DNA of 64,000 bases, taken from NCBI GenBank assembly GCA_009103225.1, contig RHPI01001168.1:469053-533052 (forward strand), given 5' to 3'. This DNA comes from Chlorokybus atmophyticus. Taxonomy: Eukaryota; Streptophyta; Chlorokybophyceae; Chlorokybales; Chlorokybaceae. The notes under the pieces are model-generated. The model searched no databases and was not told where the DNA came from. It saw only the letters and a program-made list of their open reading frames with translations. The position numbers were made by a program, and so were the translations under genes. This document shows, one piece after another, positions 11,001 to 21,060 of this stretch; position 1 is the stretch's first letter; the number at the start of each line of letters is the position of its first letter.

Positions 11001-12044
11001 ACTCAGCTACTTCTTGCCTAGCATACAAAGGCGAGGCCTGAGGCGTTGGCGCAGCACTCTGGGTTACAGCCGGTGGTAGCGGGGAATTGGCAACGCCATT
11101 CCGCCACTCTCCGATCAAGTCTGTTACCTCCGGTGGCACTTCATGCATAGGCCACGACCATTGTTCGGTGCTTGCAGGCTTGAGGAGCCAAAAGTGTGCT
11201 TTTGGCTCGTCATGAGCAGTATTGCCCACCACCAGAACTGAGTTGGGAGCTACTTTATTTCCAACCCAAACTGCGCTGCCGGGCCGTGGCACCCACTCCC
11301 CATGCTCGCGCTGAACGGTCACACAGACAATCAGCAAACTCAGCTTGTTGGCAAACATGGTCGTCTGTAGGTGCTCGACATACACATCTTTTCTCCGCAC
11401 GATCTGTCGCACCTTAGCCATGGCTATGTCAATGTTGCAATTGACATCAGCCAACATGGTCGCAGGCAGTTTGTCGTAATACTGCGCAATCTCTCCCGCG
11501 GCACCAGTGGCTCTGCAGAAGTCTAGGATTCTGCTCGCCACGCTTGCATCGACAGCCTTGGCGGTGATTTTGCGGAGAGTGTCCCTCCTGCCGTCGTCGC
11601 TCATGGTGTCCAGCATGGCCCAAAATCTGGGGCACTTGTGATCGAGCTGGGGCACTTGTGATCATCCAGGACACTTTGCGCTATGGATGGCCTGGCGCGA
11701 AACACACAATGGTAGAAGCAATAACCATCTGTTGGCGCATTGAAGTGGTCCCATGAGGCGAGCTGGCCACCTAGCATGACTGATGGCCGTATGCGGGTTG
11801 CGGCCAGCTCATCTGATGACTCGCTGACAGGTGGTGACCCCTGCTGCATGCGCATACAGCACTTAAATGGTGTGTCCAACTGTGGACGGCAAGAGTCACA
11901 GTGACTGACAAAGTACCTGAGTTTGGGGCAGACTGCCGGCTTCAACTTGCAGCGGGTGGGGTAAGGTAGGTGCAGAAGCCACATCGGTTGTTGCATTGTG
12001 CTGTGGTCTCGCCGGTTGCGGCAAGAAGGATTGTTGCCCCGCAA
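10945..12044 (-). pseudogene. OTU-like cysteine protease, split by a 20-bp tandem duplication
   Basis: OTU proteases are cysteine peptidases, mostly deubiquitinases, found in eukaryotes, viruses and some transposons. The first frame (12044-11601) has the catalytic Asp/Cys motif APTDGYCFYHCVF. The second (11655-10945) carries the rest of the domain, FANKLSLLIVCVTV in the central strand region and the His-box-like AHFWLLKP near its end. The frames meet at 11637-11661, where a 20-nt unit GATCACAAGTGCCCCAGCTC is duplicated almost exactly. One copy less would put both halves in one frame, so this looks like one gene broken by the duplication. Pro-rich segments flank the domain on both sides. Confidence 0.55.
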
Positions 12045-12540
12045 TCACCGGTGCTGCTCGTGGAGGAGATGGCAGTGCATGAAGGCCTGGTGCCGCGGAA
12101 GGTGGTTGCGCTCTGGCTGCGAGGGGAGCATGAGCGGCAGGTGAGACCACTTGCATGCAGCAAGGGGGGCTGTATACATGACTCTGGATAAGATGGCTTG
12201 CAATGTTGCAGAGGACGAATATAAGCTTATGCAGTGCCTGACGCATTGTTACCAAGGCACAAGCGTAAAAAACAGCGACTTACCTCAATGGCCCATCGGC
12301 TGCATGGAACAGGGGAAGCTATGGGGGCTGACAAGGTGGTATTGGGTGCACTCTCCCCGCCACCCTCGCAGACTCGTCACGGAGCTCGTGAGCCATGGGC
12401 ACATCATGCGCCACTGCCCCAATGGACATGTTGGGATTCAACAGATCAACATGCATGTTAAACTGATGCCGCATTGCCGCCGCGCCCATCAGCAAGTGGG
12501 ATTGAAGGACTAGTTGATGGGATTGAATCCAGGCTTGCAT
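11896..12540 (-). CDS. proline-rich pieces upstream of the OTU-like ORF
   Basis: One piece (12540-12319) reads QLVLQSHLLMGAAAMRHQFN and ends near a strong donor GAG|GTAAGT at about 12276. A second (12165-11920) is Ala/Pro-rich. They are probably N-terminal exons of the OTU-like gene, but frames do not join cleanly, so the structure is unresolved. Confidence 0.3.
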
Positions 12541-13414
12541 AGGAGCTCCAACAGGACCTAGTGCACTGTGGTGCTGTCAACCAATCACATGTGGGTTAGC
12601 TGCATGCTTGCGACACTGCAATTGCAATAGTCAACTGCGTCACATCGTCATCAGTTGGTTGCTTCAAACAGTCACCTGCGGCATTACTGGTTAATGCACA
12701 AATGATTGCATGGACTGCATCATTGCTGGTTGATGCACTATCGGTTGAATGCCGGACAAATGGTCACGCGCTCATGTGCTGAAACCCAGCCTACTTCGTT
12801 CGGCACGCGCGCGCGACTTCGCACGTTCACGCACATCCTAGCATGCAAAGGTAGGCATGCATTGAAGGTGCATGCAGTCAACATGCACAGCGAGATTGGC
12901 AACAGCATACCGCCGCTCAGCTCTGCCTATCTGCTCTGTCGGCTTGACTGTAGGGTGGGTATGGGTAAATAGTGGAGGCCTGCAGCCACGCTACATGTAT
13001 CACATGGACTGCGCTAAACAACAAGTTGCGCTTGCAAGGAAATGCATGTGACTGTTGAGCGTACCTCTGCATTCCTTGTGCTTGTTGCCACAGTCGCAAT
13101 TGGTCCCGCATGGTTGACAATGGGCTCCAAGAACTGCAGCTCTTAATCCACTCCCTGTTGCAGATAGCGAGCCACCAAGCAGCTCTGTGTGTGAAGATGG
13201 TTCTTAATGGCTTGCCTGCTGGTTTGTTAAATGTTGGTGATGCCTGTTGGACAGCCCCATTGCTGACGTTTGCCATGATCCATGACGTGGCGCCCGATAG
13301 TTGCTGGCTTCGCTGCTTGAACTCTTACGACCACAACTTCTTGTGCCACGCCGCCACCGCCGCCGCCTCCTCCGACTCCTGGTCCTCCGCCTCTCAGTCG
13401 GACCCAGGTCCACT
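12541..13414. other. unresolved, one possible minus-strand exon
   Basis: A minus-strand stretch from 13276 to about 13063 (MANVSNGAVQQASP... LRLWQQAQGMQ) ends at a donor-like AG|GTACGC and may be coding. The rest shows no gene. Confidence 0.25.
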
Positions 13415-13489
13415 ATGCCTGACATTCGACCCGTCATCGACATGGTGCCCCTGCGTGCCATCATCCGGCCATCAACGAAGCGTGTTTGG
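13415..13489 (+). CDS. possible first exon of a plus-strand gene
   Basis: ATG opens a 25-codon frame (MPDIRPVIDMVPLRAIIRPS...) ending exactly at a consensus donor TGG|GTGAGT in phase 0. The next plus-strand exons lie beyond the copia insertion, from 19308. It could be the start of that gene, with copia sitting in the first intron, but no continuous frame could be shown. Confidence 0.3.
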
Positions 13490-13525
13490 GTGAGTGCACG
13501 CTAACTCCCATTAGGGCTGATTGAG

Positions 13526-13567
13526 CAATGCCTCTGTCGAACCATGGATGGTACGACAGAGGCATTG
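13526..13567. repeat. perfect-type hairpin with ACCAT core
   Basis: CAATGCCTCTGTCGAACCAT and its inverted copy are separated by two bases, with one mismatch in about 20 bp. It is related to the GTACCAT hairpins at 60134 and 60275, so this is probably a foldback/MITE family member. Confidence 0.75.
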
Positions 13568-13661
13568 TACGGCAATGGCTGGGGTGGACGAGAGATGCCT
13601 TTGTCGTACCATAAATGTTACGACACAACCATTGTTACCAATGGTTGTATGAAGCATGGAT

Positions 13662-14079
13662 TGTTGAAGAACTAGCATGCACATGTAGTTGAGGCAAGCA
13701 TGGATACACACGGACAGAGCTACCGCCACCAGAGCATACACAAGTCACATCACATTCATCTATTACAAGTTGTCCGCTGGTTCTTATACCAGCCAGTTAC
13801 ACACACGTCTACGTTTGCAAGCACTGCGTACGCTATACTCAGCCTTTTGACGCGCTCTAAGTTGTGTTGTCTTCCTTACAACCAGAGCTTTCCAACAAGC
13901 TCTTACACGCCTCATATAAGTAAGTATACGCGGAGATACCAAGCAGTTAGTAAGGCTCCAGTCTGGAGTCTGGTCCGACGATGCCATCTTGCTAAGTCCG
14001 GACCTAGTGCTCGTCCTTACGACCTTCTACTCCTGTGTGGAGGGTCGATGCTGATCGTATGTAGGAATGACTCTCAACA
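13662..14079 (-). repeat. copia 3' LTR
   Basis: 418 bp, TG...CA ends. It differs from the 5' LTR at two sites (GCGTACGCT versus GCGTAAGCT, and CATATAAGT versus CATATGAGT). Confidence 0.95.
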
Positions 14080-14121
14080 CTCCCACGCAAGCAGCTTGAC
14101 CTCCGACGCTTGCTCCTGTAG

Positions 14122-17118
14122 TCAAACACAGATGCCAAGTCCTGCACAATAAGTCTTGAACTGAAGTGGTGACAATGGCTTTGTCATGAAGTCTGCCAGC
14201 ATGCGTTCGGTGTTGCAGTACCGGAACTCCACCTCCTTTCTTGTGACTCTGTCACGCACAAAGTGATGCATGACATCAATGTGCTTTGTCCTTGCCGAAG
14301 CGATAGGATGCTTCAACAACTTGATGGCTCCTTGGTTGTCACAGTTGATGACGATGCACGCCATGGGGTGCTCCAAGTCTGCCATGAGCTTGCGAAGCCA
14401 GAGTGCCTCCTTCACTGCTGCTGCCGCTGCCATGTACTCAGCCTCTGATGTAGATGCTGCTGTTGTTGGCTGCAGCCTGCTGTTCCAGCTCACCACGCCT
14501 CCGTTCAGCTTGAAGACGTAGCCTGTAGTGGACCTCCTGCTGTTGAGGTCACCAGCAAAGTCCGAGTCGCAGTAGCCCTCCAACTCAGTGCTCCCGCTCC
14601 CAAACTTGATGCCAACTGTTGCGCTCCCAGCAACATAGCGTAGTACTCCCTTTGCTGCTCTCCAGTGCTCCATGCTCGGTGCAGACATGTAGCGAGCAAG
14701 TAATCCCACAGCATGTGCAACATCGGGACGTGTGCACACTGCCAGATAGAGCATGCTGCCTACCAGCTCACCATATGGATACTGAGCCTTGTCGAGTACC
14801 TCCTCATCCTTTGCCTTGATGAGGGCAGTGCCAAGTGCCAACGGTGTGGTCTTGGTCTTCGCTTCAGTGAGCCCAAACTTGATGACGAGTCTTCTCACCA
14901 TCTGCTCCTGACTGATCTTGATTTTGCGAGCAGCCCTGTCGCGCTCAATCACCATGCCAATGAACCACTTGGCCTCTTCAAGATCACGAACTGAGAATGC
15001 TTGCTGTAGAGCAAGTTTCGTCTCCTGCAGGTGGTGCACCTGCCTGGCGGTGATGATGATGTCATCAACATACACGAGCAGCCAGACCTTGTTGTCTGCA
15101 TGGATGAAGAGCCCAGGGTCTGCAGAGGATGCGGTGAAGCCAAGTGCCTCCAGCTCCTTGGTGAGCTTGATGTGCCACATACGCGGTGCCTGTCGCAGCC
15201 CGTACAGTGCCTTGATCAGCTTGCACGCTGTGCCTCTTTCCCCTTCTTCATATCCAGGTGGTTGCTCGATGAAGATCTCCTCCTCCAGCTCTCCGTAGAG
15301 AAAGGCAGTCTTCACATCGAGGTGATGCAGCTTGAGGTCCTCAGCGGCAATCACAGCTAGCAGTGCACGGAAGGTGGTATGCTTACTTGCAGGTGCAAAC
15401 ACTTCGTTGAAGTCCACACCTTCCTGCTGCAAGAAGCCCTTTGCCACCAGTCTTGCCTTGTAGCGCTCAATGTTGCCCTGACCATCACGCTTCACCTTGA
15501 AGACCCATTTCACTGGAATGGTCTTCACTCCTTGCGGTAACTGCTCCAGTGACCAAGTGTTGTTGGCATGGAGTGACGCAATCTCCTCGTCCATAGCACG
15601 CTGCCATTGCTCCGCATCTGGTGCTAACAATGCCTCCTCGTAGGTGCTTGGCTCCTCATTCTGCACACTGGCGACGTGTGCCTTGTGTAGGAAGTCAGGT
15701 GCCTTTCTCTCCCTCACTGGGTATCTCCGAGCTGCGTGCTCCTGCTGCAGGTGCGACTGCTTGTCTGCTACAGTGGAGTCCTGCTCACCCTTATCGTCGA
15801 TGATGGCCTTGCCTGTAGCCTCCACTGTTTCAGGATGCTCCGGCTGTGCTTCATCTTCAGGAAAGAAGCCTGCTTCTGGTTGTGATAATCCCTCGTGGAA
15901 AACCACCTCTCTGCTCACGATGATCTTCTGAGTGTCCTCGAGCAAGATCCTGTAAGCCTTGGAACCCGGTTCATAGCCAACGAAGATGCCCTTCTTGCTG
16001 ACCGGCTCCAGCTTGTGCCTGAGCTGTTTAGGCACTAGTGCATATGCCGTGCATCCAAACACACGCATACCACTCACATCTGGTGTGGCTCCATAGAAGT
16101 GCTCCCACGGAGTCTTCTGCTCTGAGCTCACCGGAGACCTGTTGCGGATGTAGTTGGCAGTGAGTACCGCCTCCTTCCACAGACTGTCTTCCATCTTTGT
16201 GTCATTGAGCATGGCTCGAACACGCTCCAAGAGTGTCCTGTTGAGGCGTTCAGCTGCTCCATTCTGCTGCGGGGTGTAGGGTGCTGTTGTCTCGCGGCGT
16301 ATGCCCTTGCTGGCGAAGAACTCCTTCAACTCCTTGTTGATGTACTCCCCTCCTCGATCACTCCTCATTGCCTTCATCTTGTTGCCAGACTGCGTCTCCA
16401 ACAAGGCCACAACTGTGCGCACAGCTCCAGCAACTTCTGACTTGAGCGTCGATGGAAAGATGATGGACAGCTTGCTGTAGTCGTCGAGGAATGTAGCAAA
16501 GTACCTGGCCCCTCCCTTCGCCACAATGCGCATAGGGCCACAGACATCCATGTGCACAAGCTCGCAAGGATGCTGACTGCTAGAAGAGGATGATGGGAAT
16601 GGCATAGCATGCTGCTTTGCAACCAGACATGGTTCACAAAGTGCACCTGATGCTGTCTTGAGTTCTTCTGTGCTGAGATGGATGCCCTTGACCATCTTCT
16701 CAGCGACAAGGCGAGTGAGGTTGACGTAGCTGAGATGCCCGAACCTTCGATGCCACAATGTTGGCGACTCCTTGTCCTTCACCATCATGGCTTGAATGTC
16801 TCTGTCTTGAGGCTGCTCCACGTGGTAGAGCCCTCCCGGATCAGCGATTCCAACCATGTGCACGACCCCATCAAGGATGACTGAGCAGCCACCCTTCCGA
16901 AATAGGATCTCCGCGCCTAAGCGCTCCGCAACCCTCACAGAGAATAGACTCGCAATAGCCTTAGGAACATGCAGGACGTTGCGTAACAACACCTCGCGTA
17001 GTGTGTTACCAACCTTGCACTGGAGTCGCACGTTGCCAACTCCCTCAGCCACCAGTACTTCACCACCGAAGCCCGCAACCTTGATTGTGGACGTCAGCTT
17101 CCTGTAGCCCTCCATCAC
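14122..17118 (-). CDS. pol: copia pol: integrase, reverse transcriptase, RNase H
   Basis: Uninterrupted frame of about 998 codons that copies and inserts the element. Seen in order: the integrase HHCC zinc finger (HRRFGHLSYVNL ... CEPCLVAKQH, roughly residues 100-170); the DDE core (VHMDVCGPM, then RSDRGGEYINKEL, QQNGAAERLNRTLLERVR); copia RT starting NNTWSLEQLPQG with WVFKVKRDG, LDVKTAFLYGELEEEIF and the catalytic LLVYVDDIIIT; and copia RNase H with GYCDSDFAGD, RRSTTGYVF and SEAEYMA. It ends TGA close to the 3' LTR. The frame lacks its own protease, which sits at the end of the gag frame one frameshift away, so the usual single gag-pol polyprotein is broken here. Confidence 0.93.
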   Translation of the reverse strand: MMEGYRKLTSTIKVAGFGGEVLVAEGVGNVRLQCKVGNTLREVLLRNVLHVPKAIASLFSVRVAERLGAEILFRKGGCSVILDGVVHMVGIADPGGLYHVEQPQDRDIQAMMVKDKESPTLWHRRFGHLSYVNLTRLVAEKMVKGIHLSTEELKTASGALCEPCLVAKQHAMPFPSSSSSSQHPCELVHMDVCGPMRIVAKGGARYFATFLDDYSKLSIIFPSTLKSEVAGAVRTVVALLETQSGNKMKAMRSDRGGEYINKELKEFFASKGIRRETTAPYTPQQNGAAERLNRTLLERVRAMLNDTKMEDSLWKEAVLTANYIRNRSPVSSEQKTPWEHFYGATPDVSGMRVFGCTAYALVPKQLRHKLEPVSKKGIFVGYEPGSKAYRILLEDTQKIIVSREVVFHEGLSQPEAGFFPEDEAQPEHPETVEATGKAIIDDKGEQDSTVADKQSHLQQEHAARRYPVRERKAPDFLHKAHVASVQNEEPSTYEEALLAPDAEQWQRAMDEEIASLHANNTWSLEQLPQGVKTIPVKWVFKVKRDGQGNIERYKARLVAKGFLQQEGVDFNEVFAPASKHTTFRALLAVIAAEDLKLHHLDVKTAFLYGELEEEIFIEQPPGYEEGERGTACKLIKALYGLRQAPRMWHIKLTKELEALGFTASSADPGLFIHADNKVWLLVYVDDIIITARQVHHLQETKLALQQAFSVRDLEEAKWFIGMVIERDRAARKIKISQEQMVRRLVIKFGLTEAKTKTTPLALGTALIKAKDEEVLDKAQYPYGELVGSMLYLAVCTRPDVAHAVGLLARYMSAPSMEHWRAAKGVLRYVAGSATVGIKFGSGSTELEGYCDSDFAGDLNSRRSTTGYVFKLNGGVVSWNSRLQPTTAASTSEAEYMAAAAAVKEALWLRKLMADLEHPMACIVINCDNQGAIKLLKHPIASARTKHIDVMHHFVRDRVTRKEVEFRYCNTERMLADFMTKPLSPLQFKTYCAGLGICV

Positions 17119-18017
17119 CTCCTTGTTTGGTGTGAGATGACGATCGCCGGATCGCAGCCAGAGTCCACCACCCAGAAAGCTGTGCCCGCCCTCGAACTGG
17201 ATGCAGTGAAGGTGACATGTTTCTCCTTGTGTTGGTGCTCGTTGCCGCTGTTGCTGGTGCTTGCTCTAGGTTGCCCCTGTTGTTTCTTCCTACAGTCCTT
17301 CACAATGTGCCCCTTCCAACCACACCAGTGGCATGTGAGGTCTTTGTGACGAGGATTGCCTGGCTTGTTGCCCTTGTACTTCTCTTCATGGTTGCTCTTC
17401 TTTGCGTGCTTGCCGGTGTAGAAGGCGACGGCATCCGCTTGCTCGTCCTTCTTCACAACCCTCTGCTCCACGGTGAGCAGCTTCGGTAGCACGTCGTCCA
17501 ACGTCAACTCCGATGATGACGTCTCCAGCAGGGTTGCGACGACCTCGTACTCTGCTGGTAGCCCTGCAACAATGGCCAGCACTACCTCCGTCTCCCCCAT
17601 GTTGTGGCCGACGTTGATGAGGTCCGCCCACAGCTCTCTCGCGCGCGCAACATACTTTGTGATGGGTTCTGCTGTCTCCTTTCTGAGTGCGCTGAGCTGC
17701 TTGCGTAGATGCAACTTTCTGGCATTGTTCTTGGCTCTGAAAACGGCTGATAGCTTTTCCCAAGCTTGTCTACCATCTTCACATGCAGTGAGCATGGGAA
17801 AGTGATGCGGTTTGCTGTTCAACACAAGCAAAGAGTGTGCTTCTGCTGAATGCTCTGACCACACAGTGTTCGCTCCTGGTGTTGGTGGTGGTGCCTTCGG
17901 ATCAACGTACTTCCACACCTTCTTGTGGATGAGCAAGGCCTTCATCTCCACGCACCATGTGTTGTAGTTGTCGGTGTCCAGCTTTGCAATCTGCCCCTTG
18001 TCGTAGGTCGCCTCCAT
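17115..18017 (-). CDS. gag: copia gag with zinc knuckle and protease start
   Basis: The structural polyprotein packages element RNA into virus-like particles. The ATG at 18017 opens KMEATYDKGQIAKLDTDNYN and then WCVEMKALLIHKKVW, the classic copia gag opening. A UBN2-like gag body follows, then the zinc knuckle CHWCGWKGHIVKDC and the aspartic protease motif VVDSGC. The frame then runs out at ISHQTRR. The expected residues after the protease site continue in the pol frame, so a small indel near 17150 separates the two. It could be a decay mutation or sequencing error. A programmed frameshift would be unusual for copia. Confidence 0.9.
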   Translation of the reverse strand: MEATYDKGQIAKLDTDNYNTWCVEMKALLIHKKVWKYVDPKAPPPTPGANTVWSEHSAEAHSLLVLNSKPHHFPMLTACEDGRQAWEKLSAVFRAKNNARKLHLRKQLSALRKETAEPITKYVARARELWADLINVGHNMGETEVVLAIVAGLPAEYEVVATLLETSSSELTLDDVLPKLLTVEQRVVKKDEQADAVAFYTGKHAKKSNHEEKYKGNKPGNPRHKDLTCHWCGWKGHIVKDCRKKQQGQPRASTSNSGNEHQHKEKHVTFTASSSRAGTAFWVVDSGCDPAIVISHQTRR

Positions 18018-18146
18018 CTTTGTCGTGCCTGCCTTCACTTGCAGCTGACACCCAAGGCTCTGCTACCTAACAAGCTACCGTAGTGTAAAACCACTATGCA
18101 CACGAGCTAGTCTCACACTCCTCAAGCGTAGTGTGGGCCCATAACC

Positions 18147-18564
18147 TGTTGAAGAACTAGCATGCACATGTAGTTGAGGCAAGCATGGATACACACGGAC
18201 AGAGCTACCGCCACCAGAGCATACACAAGTCACATCACATTCATCTATTACAAGTTGTCCGCTGGTTCTTATACCAGCCAGTTACACACACGTCTACGTT
18301 TGCAAGCACTGCGTAAGCTATACTCAGCCTTTTGACGCGCTCTAAGTTGTGTTGTCTTCCTTACAACCAGAGCTTTCCAACAAGCTCTTACACGCCTCAT
18401 ATGAGTAAGTATACGCGGAGATACCAAGCAGTTAGTAAGGCTCCAGTCTGGAGTCTGGTCCGACGATGCCATCTTGCTAAGTCCGGACCTAGTGCTCGTC
18501 CTTACGACCTTCTACTCCTGTGTGGAGGGTCGATGCTGATCGTATGTAGGAATGACTCTCAACA
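18147..18564 (-). repeat. copia 5' LTR
   Basis: 418 bp and over 99 percent identical to the 3' LTR. It should carry the element's promoter, in minus orientation. Confidence 0.95.
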
Positions 18565-18569
18565 TGGAT

Positions 18570-19307
18570 GGCACGAATGCATGAGTCGTACCATCAACCA
18601 TACGAGCAAGGACGCACTACAAGTGCGACTCTAGTGCGGGACACTACGTTCAAAACCGCCTCATTTTCGTTCTCGCGCCTCGTATATTCGGGCGGGCCAA
18701 CCGGCGGCGGCGGCGGCGGAGGCGACAGCGCCATTATTAGCTAAACAGGCGGCACCCGACTATCAGTTAAAGAGATGCATCGTGGTCCATCTGTAGATGC
18801 ACCTTGTCGTGGAGGTCGGTGCCAGTTGTCCATATTGCCCCCAGTGTTCAACCAGGCAACCGTCGCCAACCAATTGCAGCAAGACCCCGCGCTAACGCCC
18901 AGCACATCACAACAACTCCACCTAACACCGCAATTGCAAGGGCAAGCTAGACTGCATGCGTTTTTGATGCACTGTGCACGTTGCTTCTTGCTCAACTTCT
19001 AATTTGGATGCTTGCTTTTTCATGACTGGCACAGTGGCTCACTGCATGCGTTTTGGATACACTGTGCACGTCGTTCTTCTTTCTCAACTGTGAGGGTTGC
19101 ATCTTTCATGGCTGGCAGCATGACTCATGTGGTTGTGCTTGCAGAGGGTCGATTGGAATTCAACCCAAACGCATTTGGCCGTGACGTGGCAACCTCGGCC
19201 GTCAGCAACCCTTCCCCAAGCAAGTGAAAGATTGGCAACGAGGTAAGCACTGTGTGACACTGTGACACTGTGTGTATGTGTGTAACGGATTGTTCTTCTG
19301 TGGACAG
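18570..19307. other. spacer with GGC repeat and possible exon
   Basis: Contains a short GGC run (18703-18720). A plus-strand stretch at 19143-19235, between an acceptor-like TTGCAG and the donor GAG|GTAAGC, is open in one frame but cannot be joined in phase to the next exon. Confidence 0.35.
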
Positions 19308-20432
19308 CATTTGCGAGATGCCGTCGTTGAAATCATAAACGGCCACTGGGTAGAGAGCCACGTCTATCCCAAGGAGGACACTATTTGTAATGTCATGTGT
19401 CAGGTGCTGTGAATGCTTCATGACCTCACTGCACCGTGACACTGACCAACCTGCCCATGACAGGTAGTTGGCTTCAACCATGACGACGAGGCCGATGAGG
19501 CCAAGTTCTTTGAGGTGTACTGGACGCCTAAGGAATGCCCCTTCCACTGGAGTGTCGCCTTGAAGAAAGCTACGCAGGTCCGGTTTGAGAACGTTATTAA
19601 GATCAAGCATGTTCTTGAGAAGGAGTACAAGTGGACACTGTTTAATAGCAACAAGCGCAGGTGAGTTGTGTCCCTCACCACCATGTCTGCTATGTAACAC
19701 TGCTTTCTTACTCAGCCTCCATACACACGTACGCATCTCGCTTATCGTAATCGATTCAATCATGCACATCGACGCCCTAATGGACCCCAAGACCCACCCA
19801 AACCAGATGCGCAACGCGCTCCAAAGTAAGTCACAGGCACTATTCTAGCCTAGTGCAGGCTCACTTTGAACTATCCATATCATGACCAATGCCTTGTTGG
19901 TATGACTGTCGCAGACAAGTCATGGCGGAGATTTGAGGTGACCGACAATGCAGACGCGGAGCGGAAAAGATACATCCATAAATGGGGCAATTTGGCAAAT
20001 GATCGTGCAATGCTAGTCTTACGCCGTCACTACACCTGGTCGCCGGCAGCTGACAGTCAACCACCTTGCATACCTGTTGCTTACGGTGAGCACTTCAAAC
20101 TCAATCATTAGCACTTCATGAATGCTGTAACCCCAAACTATAGGCTTGCAGACGCGCTGCAGTGAATAGTGGCTTTCAATGCTATTAAGACATGCCTGTA
20201 AACTACGCAGGTGGAGCGCATTTTAAAGGGCAAGGATGGAGACCCTCTCTTGACTGCAAGCATTGACACACATGAAGAGTACCTCAGCGAAATCAACACC
20301 ATAATCATGTCAATGAAGCGGGTGATGAGGCAACGGTACGCAGACCTCCAGCCATTCACCCTTGTGAAACGCCGCACTGCATCTTGTGTCGAATACCTGA
20401 AGGATCCCAATCGGCGCCGGCCGCAAGTGTAA
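19308..20432 (+). CDS. unknown intron-containing gene (5' end open)
   Basis: Exon-like blocks with good borders: 19308-19403 (HLRDAVVEIINGHWVESHVY), 19464-19660 (FFEVYWTPKECPFHWSVALK), 19716-19825 (MDPKTHPNQMRNALQ), 19915-20085 (KSWRRFEVTDNADAERKRYI) and 20211-20432 (HEEYLSEINTIIMSMKRVMR, ending RRRPQV and TAA). Phase holds from the first block through the fourth. The junction into the last block does not keep phase with the donor at 20085, so a small exon or another donor is missing. The protein is charged and mixed helical, with no membrane segment. No family is recognised. The first exon might be the one at 13415, beyond the copia insertion. Confidence 0.55.
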
Positions 20433-20976
20433 CGATGCTCGTGCTGATTGAACACCTCACCAGAGCTACCAGCCTGATGAACGAGCTAGGATGCAACTGA
20501 GCACACTAATGGCGCTATCACACGTGCACCTACTCGCAATCAATGAACAACAGTATTCGCACCGTGGGGTTGAACACCTTGAGGGCAATTTTGGCGCCTC
20601 AAAGCTTGTGGGGGCAGTCTGGTCCGTGCAAGAGCTGTAGCAAAAGCAAACCCACGCGCACACTCGCACCGTGGATGCAAACTACACAAGCACGCACACA
20701 CCGTCCACAACAAGGGCAAAGAACTTAATTTTCGCTTGGTCCAACCTCTCTAATAGCAGTATACTAGCTACTTATATACCTAAGAGGCTACACTGTCATT
20801 GTAGAATTCAACTATGTTGACTCCACCGCGAACACATGCTCAAAAACACGTGAATTAGTGTTTAAACTGTGTCGGCGCATAGAAACTGTCAACGGTGGCC
20901 AAATGTCAGCGCATAATGCTCGCGTGACCTCTAAACGCGCGCCCTTGATGTAGGAATAACCTAGCGACTCGGGACT
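20433..20976. other. intergenic, nothing recognised
   Basis: Non-coding spacer between the unknown gene and the TATA-bearing small ORF. Confidence 0.3.
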
Positions 20977-20986
20977 TTATATAAGC
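20977..20986 (+). promoter_or_regulatory. TATA-box-like TTTATATAAG
   Basis: Consensus TATA element about 80 bp before the ATG at 21061. An expected start site would fall near 21010. Confidence 0.4.
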
Positions 20987-21060
20987 GTAACGCGTCAGGC
21001 TTGTTAAACAGGGCTGTTTTGGGGTTAAAAAGCTAGAAATTTAGCTTAAAAGCAAGTGTA

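Larger units (their letters stand above)
13662..18564 (-). mobile_element. full-length Ty1/copia LTR retrotransposon
   Basis: A 4903-bp element in minus orientation. LTRs are 418 bp each (13662-14079 and 18147-18564), begin TGTTGA and end TCAACA, and differ at 2 positions. Direct 5-bp target duplication TGGAT is at 13657-13661 and 18565-18569. A polypurine tract (GCGTGGGAG) abuts the 3' LTR at 14080. Sequence after the 5' LTR reads GGTTATGGGCCCAC, the expected primer-binding position, although it is not the usual initiator-Met match. Gag and pol are present in copia order: gag, protease, integrase, reverse transcriptase, RNase H. The near-identical LTRs point to recent insertion. Confidence 0.95.

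Noticed and set aside
14618-15931. Plus-strand ORFs of 60-126 codons across the copia pol
   Set aside because: They are antisense shadows of the RT/RNase H coding strand.
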